64,000 nt of DNA. Source: Deltaproteobacteria bacterium (GTDB lineage Bacteria; Myxococcota_A; UBA796; SXON01). The position numbers and the translations under genes were made by a program. The stretch is from NCBI GenBank assembly GCA_014191855.1, contig BJHF01000022.1, positions 1-64,000 of the forward strand, read 5' to 3'. The notes below the pieces were generated by a model. That model worked only from the letters and a program-made list of their open reading frames with translations, was not told the origin of the DNA and searched no databases. Of this stretch, positions 7,430-15,875 are shown in pieces (position 1 is the stretch's first letter; each line of letters starts with the position of its first letter).

Positions 7430-8419
7430 TCAGTGCAGGTACGCCCAGCTCGCCCCGCCCGCGAGGTCGGGCGCGGTGGCGGCGAGGGTGTACACCGCCC
7501 GCCGGTTCTTCACCTCGTCCACGCTATCCGCGGTCGCAACCGCGGGATCCCGTTCGCCGAGCCCCGCGTAGTAGATGTCCCCCGGAAATCCGGCGCGCTT
7601 GAACCAGCCCGCGATGGCCTTGGCCCGATCCAGCGACAAGGTCTCGTTGCGGCCGGCGTCCCCCACCGTGTCGGTGTGCCCGTCGACATAGAGCTTGATC
7701 ACCACGTCCTTCCCGTACTTGGCCAGGGTGTTCTGCACCTCCACCATCGCGGCCTGGAGCTTGGGCACCTCGAGTGCGTCGATGTCGGCGGATCCGGAGG
7801 CAAACACGACGTCCTCGTGGGGGATGCTGTACCGCCACGGGTTCAGCTCCAGCTCGGCATAGAAGCCATCGGCGTCGTACCCCTTCAATTTCATCTTGAG
7901 CGCCTCGCCGTTGTCCTGACTCCAGGCAACCGCGATCGGCTGGCCGGCGCGCGCGGTGCTCGGCGTGAGCCCGCCCCCGATCTCTGCGCCGCCAGGACCG
8001 AACACCGAAACCTCCACCTTCGAGGCATCCCGCTCGAGGGTGACCGAAAGCGTGCGCCCCGGCAGATCCATGGAGTCCGCCACGAGCCTCATCTTCATCG
8101 GCGGCATCACCTGCACGGTGAATTTCAGGGGCATCTCGCCCGTTTCGCCGTCCCGCGTCTCCACCGACAACGAACCGGTGCAGGCGTAGGTGCCCGCGCC
8201 GAGGTCGAGCTCCCACGTCTTGCGATCGTTGGCCCCCGCCGGTCCGGTTCGGTCGAACTTCGCGGAGCCGCAGCTCCCATGCACCGTAAGGTCCGTTGCG
8301 TCCGCATTGGCGATTACCGTAAAGGCCGGCTTTGACGTACCGACCTGACCCTTCTTGACGTACTCAAGGGTAACGGCGTCCTGGGCGAGGGCGGACGTAA
8401 GGAGAGAGAGGAAGAGCAT
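7430..8419 (-). CDS. OmpA-family outer membrane protein
   Basis: A 329-residue exported protein with a C-terminal OmpA/MotB peptidoglycan-binding domain (about residues 205-310): FASGSADIDALEVPKL, VYIKLYVDGHTDTVGD-type core seen as KLYVDGHTDTVGDAGRN, LSLDRAKAIAGWFKRAG and DEVKNRRAVYTL. Residues 1-13 (MLFLSLLTSALAQ) are a very short signal peptide; an in-frame stop just upstream with no other start codon in between shows that this is the real N-terminus. Residues 20-200 form beta-rich domains of unknown fold that may hold ligands at the outer membrane. It stands alone with about 285 bp of upstream sequence. Confidence 0.87.
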   Translation of the reverse strand: MLFLSLLTSALAQDAVTLEYVKKGQVGTSKPAFTVIANADATDLTVHGSCGSAKFDRTGPAGANDRKTWELDLGAGTYACTGSLSVETRDGETGEMPLKFTVQVMPPMKMRLVADSMDLPGRTLSVTLERDASKVEVSVFGPGGAEIGGGLTPSTARAGQPIAVAWSQDNGEALKMKLKGYDADGFYAELELNPWRYSIPHEDVVFASGSADIDALEVPKLQAAMVEVQNTLAKYGKDVVIKLYVDGHTDTVGDAGRNETLSLDRAKAIAGWFKRAGFPGDIYYAGLGERDPAVATADSVDEVKNRRAVYTLAATAPDLAGGASWAYLH

Positions 8420-8704
8420 TGAGCGGAGGTAACCCGAGCCTCATGTCCCGCCGCCCCCGCGCCGATCTCATGGAGGAACCCAGGAACGCCCATGTCGACC
8501 TCCGGACCGCTCCTTTCCCGCCCGCGCCCCAGCTGGGCCCGCCCGCCAGCAGAGTCAGTGTTGCTCGTGAGCACGATCCCGGCACGAAAGGGGGGCGCCG
8601 AGGAGTCGAAGGCGGCCGCCGCCCGCATGCGGCTCCTCGGCGCGATCACGAACGTCGACGGAGCCGACCGCGACGGATAGGCGCCGGCCCTCTTCAGGAT
8701 TGCC

Positions 8705-10219
8705 ATGCGCGACGTTCTGGCCCGCCTCGGGCTCGCAGCTGTGAACCCGGGCGCCTACGCGGGCGCCCCGATCGTGGGCGGGTACGCCGGCCGGATCGAG
8801 AGCTTGAACCCGGCGGACGACAGCGTGCTCGGGGCTGTCGAGCTCGCCACCGTGGACCAGTACGAGTCGGTGGTGCGCGAGGCCACCCGCGCCTTCGGCG
8901 AGTGGCGGATGCTCCCTGCGCCCAAGCGAGGCGAGATCGTACGCCAGATGGGGGAGGCCCTCCGCGCCCGCAAGGACGACCTCGGCGCGCTCGTGTCCCT
9001 CGAGGTGGGCAAGATCCGTGCGGAAGGGCTGGGCGAAGTCCAGGAGTCGATCGACATCGCTGACTTCGCGGTCGGCTTGTCGCGGCAGCTCTACGGGCTG
9101 ACCATGCACAGCGAGCGGGCCAGCCACCGGATGTACGAGCAGTGGCACCCGCTCGGCGCGATCGGCGTGATCACCGCCTTCAACTTCCCGAACGCCGTGT
9201 GGGCCTGGAACGCGATGCTCGCGGCCGTTTGCGGCGACACGGTGATCTGGAAGCCCTCGCTCAAGGCGCCGCTCACCGCGATCGCCACGCACAAGGTGTG
9301 TGAGGAAGTGCTCGCGAAGCACGGGTGGAGCGGCGTTTTCGGTCTGATCATCGGCGGCGACAAGGATGTTGGCGAAACGATGATCCACGATCACCGCCTG
9401 CCCTTGATCTCGGCCACGGGGAGCACCCGCATGGGCAAGCGGATCGGCGCCGTGGTGGCCGAGCGCCTGGGCCGCTCCTTGCTTGAGCTGGGCGGCAACA
9501 ACGCGATCCTCGTGGAGCCAGACGCGGACATGGACATCGCCGTGCGCGGGATCCTGTTCGGCGCCGTGGGCACCGCAGGGCAGCGCTGCACGACCACGCG
9601 GCGGCTGTTCCTGAACCGCAAGATCTCGGGGGAGCTCGTGCCAAAGCTGGTCAAGGCTTGGACACAGTGCCGGATCGGCGATCCCCTCGCAGAGGGCACG
9701 CTGGTCGGCCCCCTCATCGACGCGGGGGCCGTGGAGGGCTTTGAGTCCGCGGTCGCGACTGCGATCGCTCAGGGCGGCGAGGTGCTGGTGGGCGGGAAGC
9801 GGGTCGAGGGCCCGGGCAACTTCGTTCAGCCCACCATCATCCGGGCCACGCCGCAGATGCCGATCTGCCGGGAAGAAACGTTCGCGCCCATCCTCTACGT
9901 GTTCGAATACGACACGTTGGAGCAGGCGATCGCCTGGCAGAACGACGTGCCGCAGGGGCTCTCCTCGTCGATCTTCACGGACAGCTTCCGGTCGGCGGAG
10001 ACTTTCCTCAGCGCCAAGGGCAGCGACTGTGGCATCGCCAACGTGAACATCGGCACCTCCGGCGCCGAGATCGGCGGGGCCTTCGGCGGCGAGAAGGAGA
10101 CCGGTGGCGGTCGGGAATCGGGGAGCGACGCTTGGAAGGCGTACATGCGCCGGCAAACGAACACGCTCAACTGGGGCCGCGATCTGCCCCTCGCGCAGGG
10201 CATCTCCTTCGACGTGTGA
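8705..10219 (+). CDS. amaB: ALDH7-type aldehyde dehydrogenase (piperideine-6-carboxylate / aminoadipate semialdehyde dehydrogenase)
   Basis: A 504-residue NAD-dependent aldehyde dehydrogenase of the antiquitin (ALDH7) group, which oxidises L-2-aminoadipate 6-semialdehyde (in equilibrium with piperideine-6-carboxylate) during lysine breakdown. Catalytic Glu261 is in LLELGGNN and nucleophile Cys295 in GTAGQRCTTTRRLF, 34 residues apart as in the family. The diagnostic ALDH7 C-terminal signature SGAEIGGAFGGEKETGGGRE is followed by SGSDAWKAYMRRQTNTLNW. No other lysine-degradation gene is next to it, so the substrate is assigned from the family alone. The symbol follows the Pseudomonas naming. About 285 bp without a convincing gene lie upstream. 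Confidence 0.9.
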   Translation: MRDVLARLGLAAVNPGAYAGAPIVGGYAGRIESLNPADDSVLGAVELATVDQYESVVREATRAFGEWRMLPAPKRGEIVRQMGEALRARKDDLGALVSLEVGKIRAEGLGEVQESIDIADFAVGLSRQLYGLTMHSERASHRMYEQWHPLGAIGVITAFNFPNAVWAWNAMLAAVCGDTVIWKPSLKAPLTAIATHKVCEEVLAKHGWSGVFGLIIGGDKDVGETMIHDHRLPLISATGSTRMGKRIGAVVAERLGRSLLELGGNNAILVEPDADMDIAVRGILFGAVGTAGQRCTTTRRLFLNRKISGELVPKLVKAWTQCRIGDPLAEGTLVGPLIDAGAVEGFESAVATAIAQGGEVLVGGKRVEGPGNFVQPTIIRATPQMPICREETFAPILYVFEYDTLEQAIAWQNDVPQGLSSSIFTDSFRSAETFLSAKGSDCGIANVNIGTSGAEIGGAFGGEKETGGGRESGSDAWKAYMRRQTNTLNWGRDLPLAQGISFDV

Positions 10220-10248
10220 GCGTGTCGGGGCCGCGGGTGCGACCGATC

Positions 10249-10276
10249 TGCCCCAACGTGCGACAACGGTGGGGCA
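10249..10276. promoter_or_regulatory. Inverted repeat, candidate enhancer-binding-protein site
   Basis: TGCCCCA (10249-10255) and TGGGGCA (10270-10276) are a perfect 7-bp inverted repeat separated by 14 bp. It is centred about 80 bp before the start expected from the sigma-54-type promoter at 10317-10333, the usual distance for a bacterial enhancer-binding protein. It could instead be a weak terminator of the dehydrogenase gene; there is no T-tract. Confidence 0.45.
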
Positions 10277-10316
10277 ACGCGGCGGACCACGCCCACTGAA
10301 AATACAGGTTGCACGG

Positions 10317-10333
10317 TTGGCACGGCGCTTGCT
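10317..10333 (+). promoter_or_regulatory. Sigma-54 (-24/-12) promoter for the Flp pilin gene
   Basis: TTGGCACGGCGCTTGCT matches the sigma-54 consensus YTGGCACG-N4-TTGCW. The invariant GG (10319-10320) and GC (10331-10332) are ten bases apart as required. Transcription would start near 10344, leaving a short leader with the CAGGAG ribosome binding site at 10355-10360 and the pilin ATG at 10366. Confidence 0.75.
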
Positions 10334-10365
10334 CTGACCCGGGTGCCCCCTCTACAGGAGATCCC

Positions 10366-10566
10366 ATGTTCAACGAACTAGTCCGCGACGAAGAAGGCCA
10401 GTCCACCGTCGAGTACATGCTGCTCATCAGCGTGATCGTCATCGCCCTGGTGGCCGCCGCCTACGTGTTCGTACCCATCTTCCAGCAGGGCGTGAAGGAT
10501 CTCGCCGGAGACGTGAAGAAGATCCTCTCCACCGGCAAGATCGGCAAGACCGGCACGCCGCGCTGA
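10366..10566 (+). CDS. Flp-type pilin
   Basis: A 66-residue type IVb (Flp/tight-adherence) pilin precursor. The prepilin motif EEGQSTVEYMLLISVIVIA has the cleavage Gly at residue 10 and the conserved Glu at +5 followed by Tyr, then a hydrophobic helix to about residue 32. The start at 10366 is fixed by CAGGAG six bases upstream and by the short charged leader MFNELVRDEEG. It is preceded by a good sigma-54-type promoter. No assembly genes (TadA, CpaB, secretin) are next to it, so the machinery must be elsewhere. The C-terminus is Lys/Gly-rich. Confidence 0.85.
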   Translation: MFNELVRDEEGQSTVEYMLLISVIVIALVAAAYVFVPIFQQGVKDLAGDVKKILSTGKIGKTGTPR

Positions 10567-10570
10567 GCCC

Positions 10571-11428
10571 TCAGAGGTCGATCACCCGCACCGAGGCCGC
10601 CACGGCCTCGGTCGGCGTGAGCCCTCGCCACTCGGAGCGGTAGCCGAGCGGCGCGCACACCGCGCGCAGCGTGCCCAACTGGAGGTCGCTGCGCATGTGG
10701 GTGTGGCCGGCGATCGCCAATTCCACGCGTGGATCGGCGAGCATGGCCTCGCCCAGCGCGCGGTGCCCGATGAACGCCTGCGCGAACCGCCAGCCCGGGA
10801 AGGGCTTGTGGTGGAGCTGCTCCGGAAACGCCACCATGTGGGTGACCCCCACGATTCGCGGCGCGGTGCTCGCCGCGAGCTGCGCCCGCAGGCGGGCTGA
10901 CAGGCGGCCTGCAACCGCCTCGATGGACATACGAGTCCCGTCCACTCCGGGAAAGACCGCGTAGACGTGGTCCATCCACTTCATCCCGGCGAACTCCCCA
11001 GCGCGGTAATCTTGCTCGGTGGCCGGGAGCGACTCATCCCGCATGGAGAGGTCGTACCAGCCGAGCGTGCCGACGAACTCCACTTCACCGTGGCGCCAGG
11101 GCGCAGCGTCGAGATCATGGACGCCGGCCTCGGCGCATAGCGCGGGCAACAACGTGTCGAGCCGCCACCACGCGTTCTGGCCCGATGCGACGAGCTGTGG
11201 GGGACTCCAGACATCGTGGTTGCCGGCCACCACGACCACCTCCGCAGCTACCGCTCGCAGCGTGAGCAGGGTGTGCAAAAAAGTCGTGGGCGAAGTGGCC
11301 ACATCGCCGGCCACGACCAGCACGTCGGCCTTCGCCTTCTCGACGAACTGCGCAAGCGCATCCAGCGTTTCTTGCCCGTTCTTGTCGATATGGATGTCGC
11401 TGGTGACGACGAGGCGCATCCCGCCCAT
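10571..11428 (-). CDS. Calcineurin-like metallophosphoesterase
   Basis: A 285-residue dinuclear metallophosphoesterase. All family motifs are present in order: TSDIHIDKNG (DxH), VVAGDVATS (GDxx), VVAGNHDVW (GNHD), GVTHM and GHTHM. No signal peptide, so probably cytosolic. The substrate (nucleotide, phosphoprotein or other phosphodiester) cannot be read from the sequence. The ATG at 11428 and another at 11419 (MRLVVTSD) are equally possible starts; the second puts the first beta strand at the very N-terminus. It is convergent with the pilin gene, only 4 bp apart. Confidence 0.87.
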   Translation of the reverse strand: MGGMRLVVTSDIHIDKNGQETLDALAQFVEKAKADVLVVAGDVATSPTTFLHTLLTLRAVAAEVVVVAGNHDVWSPPQLVASGQNAWWRLDTLLPALCAEAGVHDLDAAPWRHGEVEFVGTLGWYDLSMRDESLPATEQDYRAGEFAGMKWMDHVYAVFPGVDGTRMSIEAVAGRLSARLRAQLAASTAPRIVGVTHMVAFPEQLHHKPFPGWRFAQAFIGHRALGEAMLADPRVELAIAGHTHMRSDLQLGTLRAVCAPLGYRSEWRGLTPTEAVAASVRVIDL

Positions 11429-11533
11429 TAGCCGATGCCGTTGCCATGCGGGTGCGCGACGAAAAAAGCGATTGCATGACAATCCCCGCCCGAGTAAGGT
11501 GCCGGCGCTTCCCGACCTACCTGGAGACCCGAC

Positions 11534-12238
11534 ATGACTCTCTTCCGGTTCACTTTCCTGAGCCTCCTCGCCACCGGTTGCTTCACCGGCGGTACCGACA
11601 CGGACACCAGCGGCGGCGACGCCGACACGGATACCGATTCCGACACCGACACGGATACCGACACCGACACCGACACGGACACGGACACCGACACGGATGA
11701 CACCGGCACGGCCTACCTTACCCGGATGGGCAGCCTCGAGTACAACCGCGGCTCGGAGTCCTTCAGCCTCCAGTTCGGCTACGGCGCGAAGAACCTCGCG
11801 AACGAAGAGATCGTCTGCTCCATGACGGCCGACTACGCGTCGACCGGGGATGCGGCGCCGGATGGCTGCCCGGAGTGCGACTACTCCTTCGCCACGGAAG
11901 TGACGGGCGGCGGGACCGAGGGCGCCTACTGCGACACCATGGTGTACGGCAGCGACTCCATCTGGAGCCTGAACTTCGACGACTTCTACCTGGGCGACGG
12001 CTCGGTGAAGGCGTGGGGTTGGGCTGAGGCGTACACCTACACCTACGCAGGCACCGACTACAACCTCGCACAGAGCGTGTTCCTCTACTACGAAGGCGGT
12101 GGCTACCACGATTGGTACCTGCAGGCGTACAACTTCCCCGACGCGGGCTCCTACCCCGTTTCTGGTGACATGAACTCGGCCACGTGGGAGAGCTACGCCG
12201 GCGGCGAGCCCACCTACTACTACTACTTCTACTACTAG
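11534..12238 (+). CDS. Lipoprotein with Asp-Thr repeat linker
   Basis: A 234-residue predicted lipoprotein. Residues 1-16 (MTLFRFTFLSLLATGC) are a lipoprotein signal with Cys16 as the acylated residue. A linker of about a dozen Asp-Thr dipeptides follows (residues 31-57), then a C-terminal domain of about 180 residues rich in Tyr, Gly and Asp with four Cys that may form disulfides (CSMTADYAS, CPEC, AYC). The end is a Tyr tract (PTYYYYFYY). Unrecognised fold, surface-exposed by inference. A strong terminator follows directly. Similar acidic Thr/Asp linkers recur in other lipoproteins in this window. Confidence 0.75.
   Translation: MTLFRFTFLSLLATGCFTGGTDTDTSGGDADTDTDSDTDTDTDTDTDTDTDTDTDDTGTAYLTRMGSLEYNRGSESFSLQFGYGAKNLANEEIVCSMTADYASTGDAAPDGCPECDYSFATEVTGGGTEGAYCDTMVYGSDSIWSLNFDDFYLGDGSVKAWGWAEAYTYTYAGTDYNLAQSVFLYYEGGGYHDWYLQAYNFPDAGSYPVSGDMNSATWESYAGGEPTYYYYFYY
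11624..11703 (+). repeat. GAYACS hexanucleotide repeat encoding Asp-Thr
   Basis: A run of GAC/GAT plus ACC/ACG codons encoding repeated Asp-Thr with one Asp-Ala and one Asp-Ser unit. The 6-bp period can change length by replication slippage without breaking the frame, so copy number may differ between strains. Confidence 0.85.
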
Positions 12239-12262
12239 TCGTAGGTCGCGCACCGCGCGAAC

Positions 12263-12301
12263 GAGCCCCGGGGCCCATCGGCCTCGGGGCTCTTTGTTTT
12301 T
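12263..12301 (+). terminator. Rho-independent terminator
   Basis: GAGCCCCG (12263-12270) pairs with CGGGGCTC (12285-12292), an 8-bp GC-rich stem with a 14-base loop, followed by a T-rich tract ending at 12301. It lies 25 bp after the stop of the Asp-Thr lipoprotein gene and is the clearest intrinsic terminator in the window. Confidence 0.88.
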
Positions 12302-12318
12302 GGCTCACCGACGCGGAG

Positions 12319-13425
12319 TCAGCGGCGCTGTGTGAGCGGGATGTACTGTTCCAACGTGCGGAGCGGGCTCATCCGGCTGGCTGCGAACGCAACTTCCGCG
12401 GCGGCCATCTCCTCTTCGCGACCGAGGGCGCGCGCGAGGTACCACCGGCTGGCGACCATCTCCTCGTCAACCTCGAGTTCGTATCCCTTGAGCAGCGCGG
12501 CGGCGCCTTCGAGATCGCCGGAGTCAACCAGGATCCGCGCCTGCACCGCGTCGGCGTCGGCGCCGGAGAGCTTGCCTTGCAGCCTGCCGTGAAGCGCCCG
12601 CGAGGCATCCACGAGCTGCCCCAGCCGCCGGGCCGTCTCCGACATCATCAGGCGGGAGTCCGCGCCGCGCTTCAGCTTGGAGCCGCCCTTTCGCAGCTCG
12701 ACGTAGGCCTCCACCGGATCACCCACGTCCAGCCAGGAGCGAGCCCGCATCCGGTTCATCTCCTCCGAGGCCCGCCCTTCGCGGCGCCACATCGCGTCGT
12801 ACCGGTCGAACTCGGCAAGGTCGCCGTGGCGCAGCGCGAGCGCGGCCTCCGCAAACAGGGATTCATCCTGATCCGGGCTCGCATACCAAAGGTATTCGAT
12901 GGCGACATCCCGCAGCACGGCGTCGCCCAACTGATCTGCGTCCAGCGCCAGCCGAGCCAGCGCCGTGCGATTGTCCGGTCGCTTTTCGAGCGCGGAGAGG
13001 GTGAACGACACGGCCTCCTCTGGATGGCTCTGCCGCCCCGCACAATGCGCCGCCAACAAGGCCACCCTCGCGCCGAACGCAATAGAGTCCGACCATCCGC
13101 GGAACTCTTCGAGCGCGGGGGCGCAGGTTCCGAGGCGGGCTTTTGCCGTGCCGAGGCCGAGGTGGGCTTCCGGCGACTCCGGGGACGCGGCCACCGCCTC
13201 CTCGAACGCGGCCACCGCCATCCGGAAGTAGCCCTGGCGCAGCAACATGTTGCCGCGACGCACGCCGGTGGCGGGACGCGCCGGCGGCTCGCTGGCGGCC
13301 CCCTGCCCGGCTTCGGCGGCCACCGTCGGTTCGGGACGTCTCGCGCCCTTCCGTCGCTCCGGGTTCTTGGCGTGCGCCGCTCCGATCGCCAGCGCCGCCG
13401 CCAGCATCACCAGGGGCAACCTCAC
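12319..13425 (-). CDS. Exported TPR-repeat protein
   Basis: A 368-residue protein with a signal peptide (MRLPLVMLAAALAIGAAHA, cleavage after residue 19) and TPR-like helical repeats: MLLRQGYFRMAVAAFEEAV, SPEAHLGLGTAKARLGTCA, AVSFTLSALEKRPDNRTAL and further divergent units. It starts with GTG overlapping the stop of the upstream sulfatase-TPR gene, so the two are translated together and probably work together in the periplasm or envelope. TPR proteins are scaffolds; no enzymatic motif is visible. Confidence 0.75.
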   Translation of the reverse strand: MRLPLVMLAAALAIGAAHAKNPERRKGARRPEPTVAAEAGQGAASEPPARPATGVRRGNMLLRQGYFRMAVAAFEEAVAASPESPEAHLGLGTAKARLGTCAPALEEFRGWSDSIAFGARVALLAAHCAGRQSHPEEAVSFTLSALEKRPDNRTALARLALDADQLGDAVLRDVAIEYLWYASPDQDESLFAEAALALRHGDLAEFDRYDAMWRREGRASEEMNRMRARSWLDVGDPVEAYVELRKGGSKLKRGADSRLMMSETARRLGQLVDASRALHGRLQGKLSGADADAVQARILVDSGDLEGAAALLKGYELEVDEEMVASRWYLARALGREEEMAAAEVAFAASRMSPLRTLEQYIPLTQRR

Positions 13426-15800
13426 GGCTGCTTCTGCTTCGGCGAAGCCAGGGTATTGCTGCCTCCGCTCGGACGCCCCGTCCCGCCAACCTCGGGAGGG
13501 GGGGCGCTAACCGGGGCCGGGACCGCGCCGGCCTCGCCAGCCGCGGCCGCCCTCCGCGCCGCATCCAGCGCCTTGGCCCTGGCGAACACCGCCGCGCCCT
13601 CTTCGGAGTGTCCTTCTTTCGCCAGCAGGTTGGCGTGGAGCAGCACCACGTCGGCGTCATCCGGGGCGAGGGCCAGGGCCTCGTTGAGCACGCGCCGCGC
13701 GCCCGGGAAGTCGGTCATGTTGAACAGGCACTGGGCATGATCCAGCAATGCTCGGACATTCCCAGGCTGCAAACGTACCAATTCCTCCACTTGCGCCAAC
13801 TGGGCCAGGTAGTCCCGTTCGTCGGCGTAGAGCTTCGAGAGCGACCGGCGCGCCTCCACGCTCGACGGGTAATCGCCAAGCTCCGCCTCGAGCTCGGTGA
13901 TCGCCTCCCCCCGCCTCCCCGTGCCGACCAGCACCGCCGCGAGCTGCACGCGGGAGCCCTGCCGGGGGCTCGTTCCCGCGGTGGCCGCGCGCAGGTACCC
14001 CTCGGCCCGCGTGGGGTCCCGCTGAAAAAGCCAGAACCGACCCAGCGTCGCCGCGAGGCCGAGATTGCCGGGATCCTCCTCAAACCAGACGGTGCCGGCC
14101 GCGATTGCGTCTTCGGCCAGGCCGGCCCGGAGCTGCGCCTCCACCGTGAGCTCGCGAGCCAGGCGGTCGGTGGGCGAGATGTCCAAGGCGCGCCCCGTGT
14201 ACTCGAGCGCCCGGGTCGGCTCGCCGTCTTCCATTGCCATCCCCGCAAGCTGAACGAACGGGCGCGCGTCGTCCGGATACATAGCCGCGGTTTCCTCCAG
14301 GAACTTCCGCGCTTCGTCCACACGTTCGCGCTTCACGAGGCTTCGGGACTTTCGCATCCGAAGCTCGTAGGCGTCGGGCTTCATCTTCAACAACGCGTCG
14401 AGCTTCGTTTCCGCCTCCTTCGCGGAGAGGCTGCGACTCCGCGAGAGCGCATCTACCCCCTCAAGCAGCGGCCCGAAGTCGAGCGAATCGGGGAGCGTGA
14501 AGGGATCGACTCCACCCGAAGAACCTGGCATATACCCGAGCGCCTGGAGCTGGGCGAGCGTGGCAGCGTCGACCGGGGCGTTCCCTTCGCTCGGGGGCGA
14601 AGCGTTGAGCGCATCGAGCAGGCCGGAGAGCCGCTTCACATCCTCGGGGCGCTCCGAGGCCAGGTTGTGCGCCTCACCGGGATCGGCCGCGAGGTCGTAC
14701 AGCTCCGCCTTGGGCTTCACGATGAGCTTCAGTCTCCCATCCACCACCATCCGGTGCGGTGCGATTCGGAAGCGGTCCACCATCTGGTAGCTCTCGGCAT
14801 AGGGCACCGTTCCGCCGCCGGGCTGCGCATGACCGTCGAGCCCCTCCGGGATCGGAACGCCGGCCAGCCTCAGCACCGTCGGCAGAAAATCGGCGCTCGA
14901 TACCGGCGTATCCACGATGGCAGGCGCGACTCCGGCGCCGCTCAGGATCCACGGCACCCGCTGCGTTGCATCGTAGGTGAACAGCCCGTGCTCGCTCTCG
15001 CCGTGCTCCCCGAGGCCCTCGCCGTGATCGCCAATGACCGCGAAAAGCGTGGATCGACCTCGAAATGCCTCCACCACCCGGGCCACCTGGTCGTCCACGA
15101 AGGCCAGCTCCGCGTCGTAGGGCCGCCCCGGGACCTGCGCCAGGTAGGCCTCGGGCGGCGTGTAGGGGAAGTGTGCGTCGTAGAGGTGCACCCACAACAT
15201 CACGGGCTTCTCGGCGGGTACGCTCGCAAGCCAGGCCAGCGCATCGTCGACCACCAGATCCCCGGAGCGCTCGGTGTGCCAGAAGTTCGTTGCGCCCAGG
15301 GTGTGCTGATCCACCCGCGCGGGCATCTCGTCAAAATAGGCGTCGAAGCCCTGAGATAAGCCCCACTGGCGCGTGGTTACGAACGCGGCCGCGCTCCCCG
15401 CAGTGGCGTAGCCCTGCGCCTGGAACAGCTCCGCCATCGTGGTGAAGCTCTCGGCGAGCACCCCCGCGCCGTTGTCGCGGATGTGATGATGAAAAGGGAA
15501 GAGGCCCGTGAACAACGTCGCGTGCGCCGGGATCGTGAGCGGGAGCACACTATAGGCGCGAGAGAAGCGAATTCCCGCCGCGGCGAGGCCATCCAGCGTG
15601 TCGGTTTGGGCGCTTGCATGCCCGTAGCTGCCCAGCCGGTCTGCGCGTGCGGTGTCCAGCGTGATCACCACCACGTCAGGGCGAACGATCGGTGCGGGCG
15701 CCGGTTCGGGCGCGGCGGGGAGCGGGACCTCGGAGTCGCAGGCGAGCATCCACGAGAGCAACAACCCAGCCTCCGCGAGGGGGCCGCACCGTAGCTTCAC
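13422..15800 (-). CDS. Sulfatase-like (alkaline phosphatase superfamily) lipoprotein with TPR tail
   Basis: A 792-residue two-part protein. Residues 41-430 form a sulfatase/alkaline-phosphatase-superfamily domain: VVVITLDTARADRLGSYGH (metal-binding Asp), LPLTIPAHATLFTG, VHLYDAHFPYTPP and GDHGEGLGEHGE. The formylglycine position (C/S-x-P-x-R) is Thr89-x-Pro-x-His93, so this is not a modified sulfatase; a Thr nucleophile as in phosphoglycerol or phosphoethanolamine transferases fits better. Residues 470-760 are TPR repeats, then a Pro/Ala tail. The N-terminus LSWMLAC (Cys21) suggests a lipoprotein. It begins with GTG and is divergent from an envelope protein gene 75 bp away. Confidence 0.8.
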   Translation of the reverse strand: MKLRCGPLAEAGLLLSWMLACDSEVPLPAAPEPAPAPIVRPDVVVITLDTARADRLGSYGHASAQTDTLDGLAAAGIRFSRAYSVLPLTIPAHATLFTGLFPFHHHIRDNGAGVLAESFTTMAELFQAQGYATAGSAAAFVTTRQWGLSQGFDAYFDEMPARVDQHTLGATNFWHTERSGDLVVDDALAWLASVPAEKPVMLWVHLYDAHFPYTPPEAYLAQVPGRPYDAELAFVDDQVARVVEAFRGRSTLFAVIGDHGEGLGEHGESEHGLFTYDATQRVPWILSGAGVAPAIVDTPVSSADFLPTVLRLAGVPIPEGLDGHAQPGGGTVPYAESYQMVDRFRIAPHRMVVDGRLKLIVKPKAELYDLAADPGEAHNLASERPEDVKRLSGLLDALNASPPSEGNAPVDAATLAQLQALGYMPGSSGGVDPFTLPDSLDFGPLLEGVDALSRSRSLSAKEAETKLDALLKMKPDAYELRMRKSRSLVKRERVDEARKFLEETAAMYPDDARPFVQLAGMAMEDGEPTRALEYTGRALDISPTDRLARELTVEAQLRAGLAEDAIAAGTVWFEEDPGNLGLAATLGRFWLFQRDPTRAEGYLRAATAGTSPRQGSRVQLAAVLVGTGRRGEAITELEAELGDYPSSVEARRSLSKLYADERDYLAQLAQVEELVRLQPGNVRALLDHAQCLFNMTDFPGARRVLNEALALAPDDADVVLLHANLLAKEGHSEEGAAVFARAKALDAARRAAAAGEAGAVPAPVSAPPPEVGGTGRPSGGSNTLASPKQKQP

Positions 15801-15875
15801 GACGTGAGCGGGTCAACGGTGCTGCAGTCAGCGTTTGTCCGTGCGGAGGCGGCCGAGTCTGGATACCCGCGCGGC

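Noticed and set aside
8492-8680. A 62-codon plus-strand frame in the gap before the aldehyde dehydrogenase
   Set aside because: No ribosome binding site, no similarity I can recognise and codon use is not distinctive; the roughly 285-bp gap is left as unassigned.
8555-10156. A 533-codon minus-strand frame opposite the aldehyde dehydrogenase
   Set aside because: It is the shadow of an ALDH7 gene with all catalytic residues in place.
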